In this document: piece after piece, positions 63,983 through 64,000 of the stretch | How positions within the stretch are numbered: the first letter of the stretch is position 1 | Layout: every line of letters begins with the position of its first letter | Origin: Hydrogenophaga sp. IBVHS1 | GTDB lineage: Bacteria; Pseudomonadota; Gammaproteobacteria; Burkholderiales; Burkholderiaceae_C | Length of the DNA: 64,000 bases | Assembly: GCF_002127265.1 (NCBI RefSeq) | Contig: NZ_NFUU01000001.1 | Coordinates: 930,001-994,000, forward strand | Direction: 5' to 3' | Program-made: the position numbers and the translations under genes | The notes under the pieces: generated by a model | What the model was told of the DNA's origin: nothing | What the model saw: only the letters and a program-made list of their open reading frames with translations | Database searches by the model: none

Positions 63983-64000
63983 GTTGTAGTGATCAGATGC

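Overview
The window is GC-rich, densely packed DNA from a betaproteobacterium, most likely a Comamonadaceae member of the Hydrogenophaga/Acidovorax type. That placement is inferred from gene content: a Bug-family binding protein, the rpsP-rimM-trmD-rplS order, gcdH with a LysR gene, an Ada/AlkA repair protein, and a GC-rich family-style intergenic repeat. I see no tRNA, rRNA, CRISPR array, prophage or transposase. No gene-free gap exceeds about 270 bases.

Bases 1-26.4 kb hold a catabolic island with several divergent operons. It encodes an acyl-CoA ligase (cut by the window edge), two SDR dehydrogenases, two metal-dependent amidohydrolases, a cyclase-family hydrolase, two thiolase-fold/DUF35 pairs, an alpha-methylacyl-CoA racemase, two KstD-type flavoproteins, a Rieske oxygenase with its reductase, two NIPSNAP proteins, a cupin, three membrane transporters, a solute-binding protein and two GntR/FCD regulators. 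The racemase, thiolase/DUF35 pairs and KstD-like enzymes together suggest breakdown of a branched, probably alicyclic or isoprenoid/steroid-like acid through CoA thioesters; the substrate is inference. Five near-identical 15-bp palindromes (consensus AWTGGNNNNNCCATT, core TGGTNNNACCA) lie at four regulated promoter regions of the island, which points to one regulon of the GntR protein at 12753. The first gene of one arm (20978-21961) fuses a flavin reductase to a GntR-type FCD sensor domain with no DNA-binding domain; this is the most unusual gene of the window.

Bases 26.4-33.2 kb are mixed: a truncated-looking mini-ORF, an OafA-type acyltransferase with an SGNH domain, an EamA exporter, an alkylation-repair operon (Ada/AraC/AlkA fusion plus Ogt) and a phosphomannomutase. 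Bases 33.2-41.2 kb are a surface-glycan locus. Two WaaA(GT30)-like transferases diverge from a nonulosonic-acid set (neuA, neuB, neuC), followed by an O-antigen ligase/polymerase and an RgpF-like glycosyltransferase. Bases 41.2-48.8 kb are a six-gene operon with a TetR regulator, an RND pump and a TolC-type channel, interrupted by pcm and a rhodanese gene.

Bases 48.9-57.6 kb carry glutaryl-CoA dehydrogenase with a divergent LysR gene, msrA, a fasciclin protein, a Fur/Zur-type regulator in operon with a MacB-like ABC transporter, a small secreted Cys/His protein and a DUF3299 protein (a zinc-responsive-looking unit), then an AEC transporter, a TM2 protein and a GNAT. Bases 57.7-64 kb are housekeeping: rpsP, rimM, trmD, rplS (with a strong terminator), a CoA-diphosphatase Nudix, a CobD/CbiB-like membrane protein, an orphan low-complexity protein, rsgA and a pterin dehydratase.
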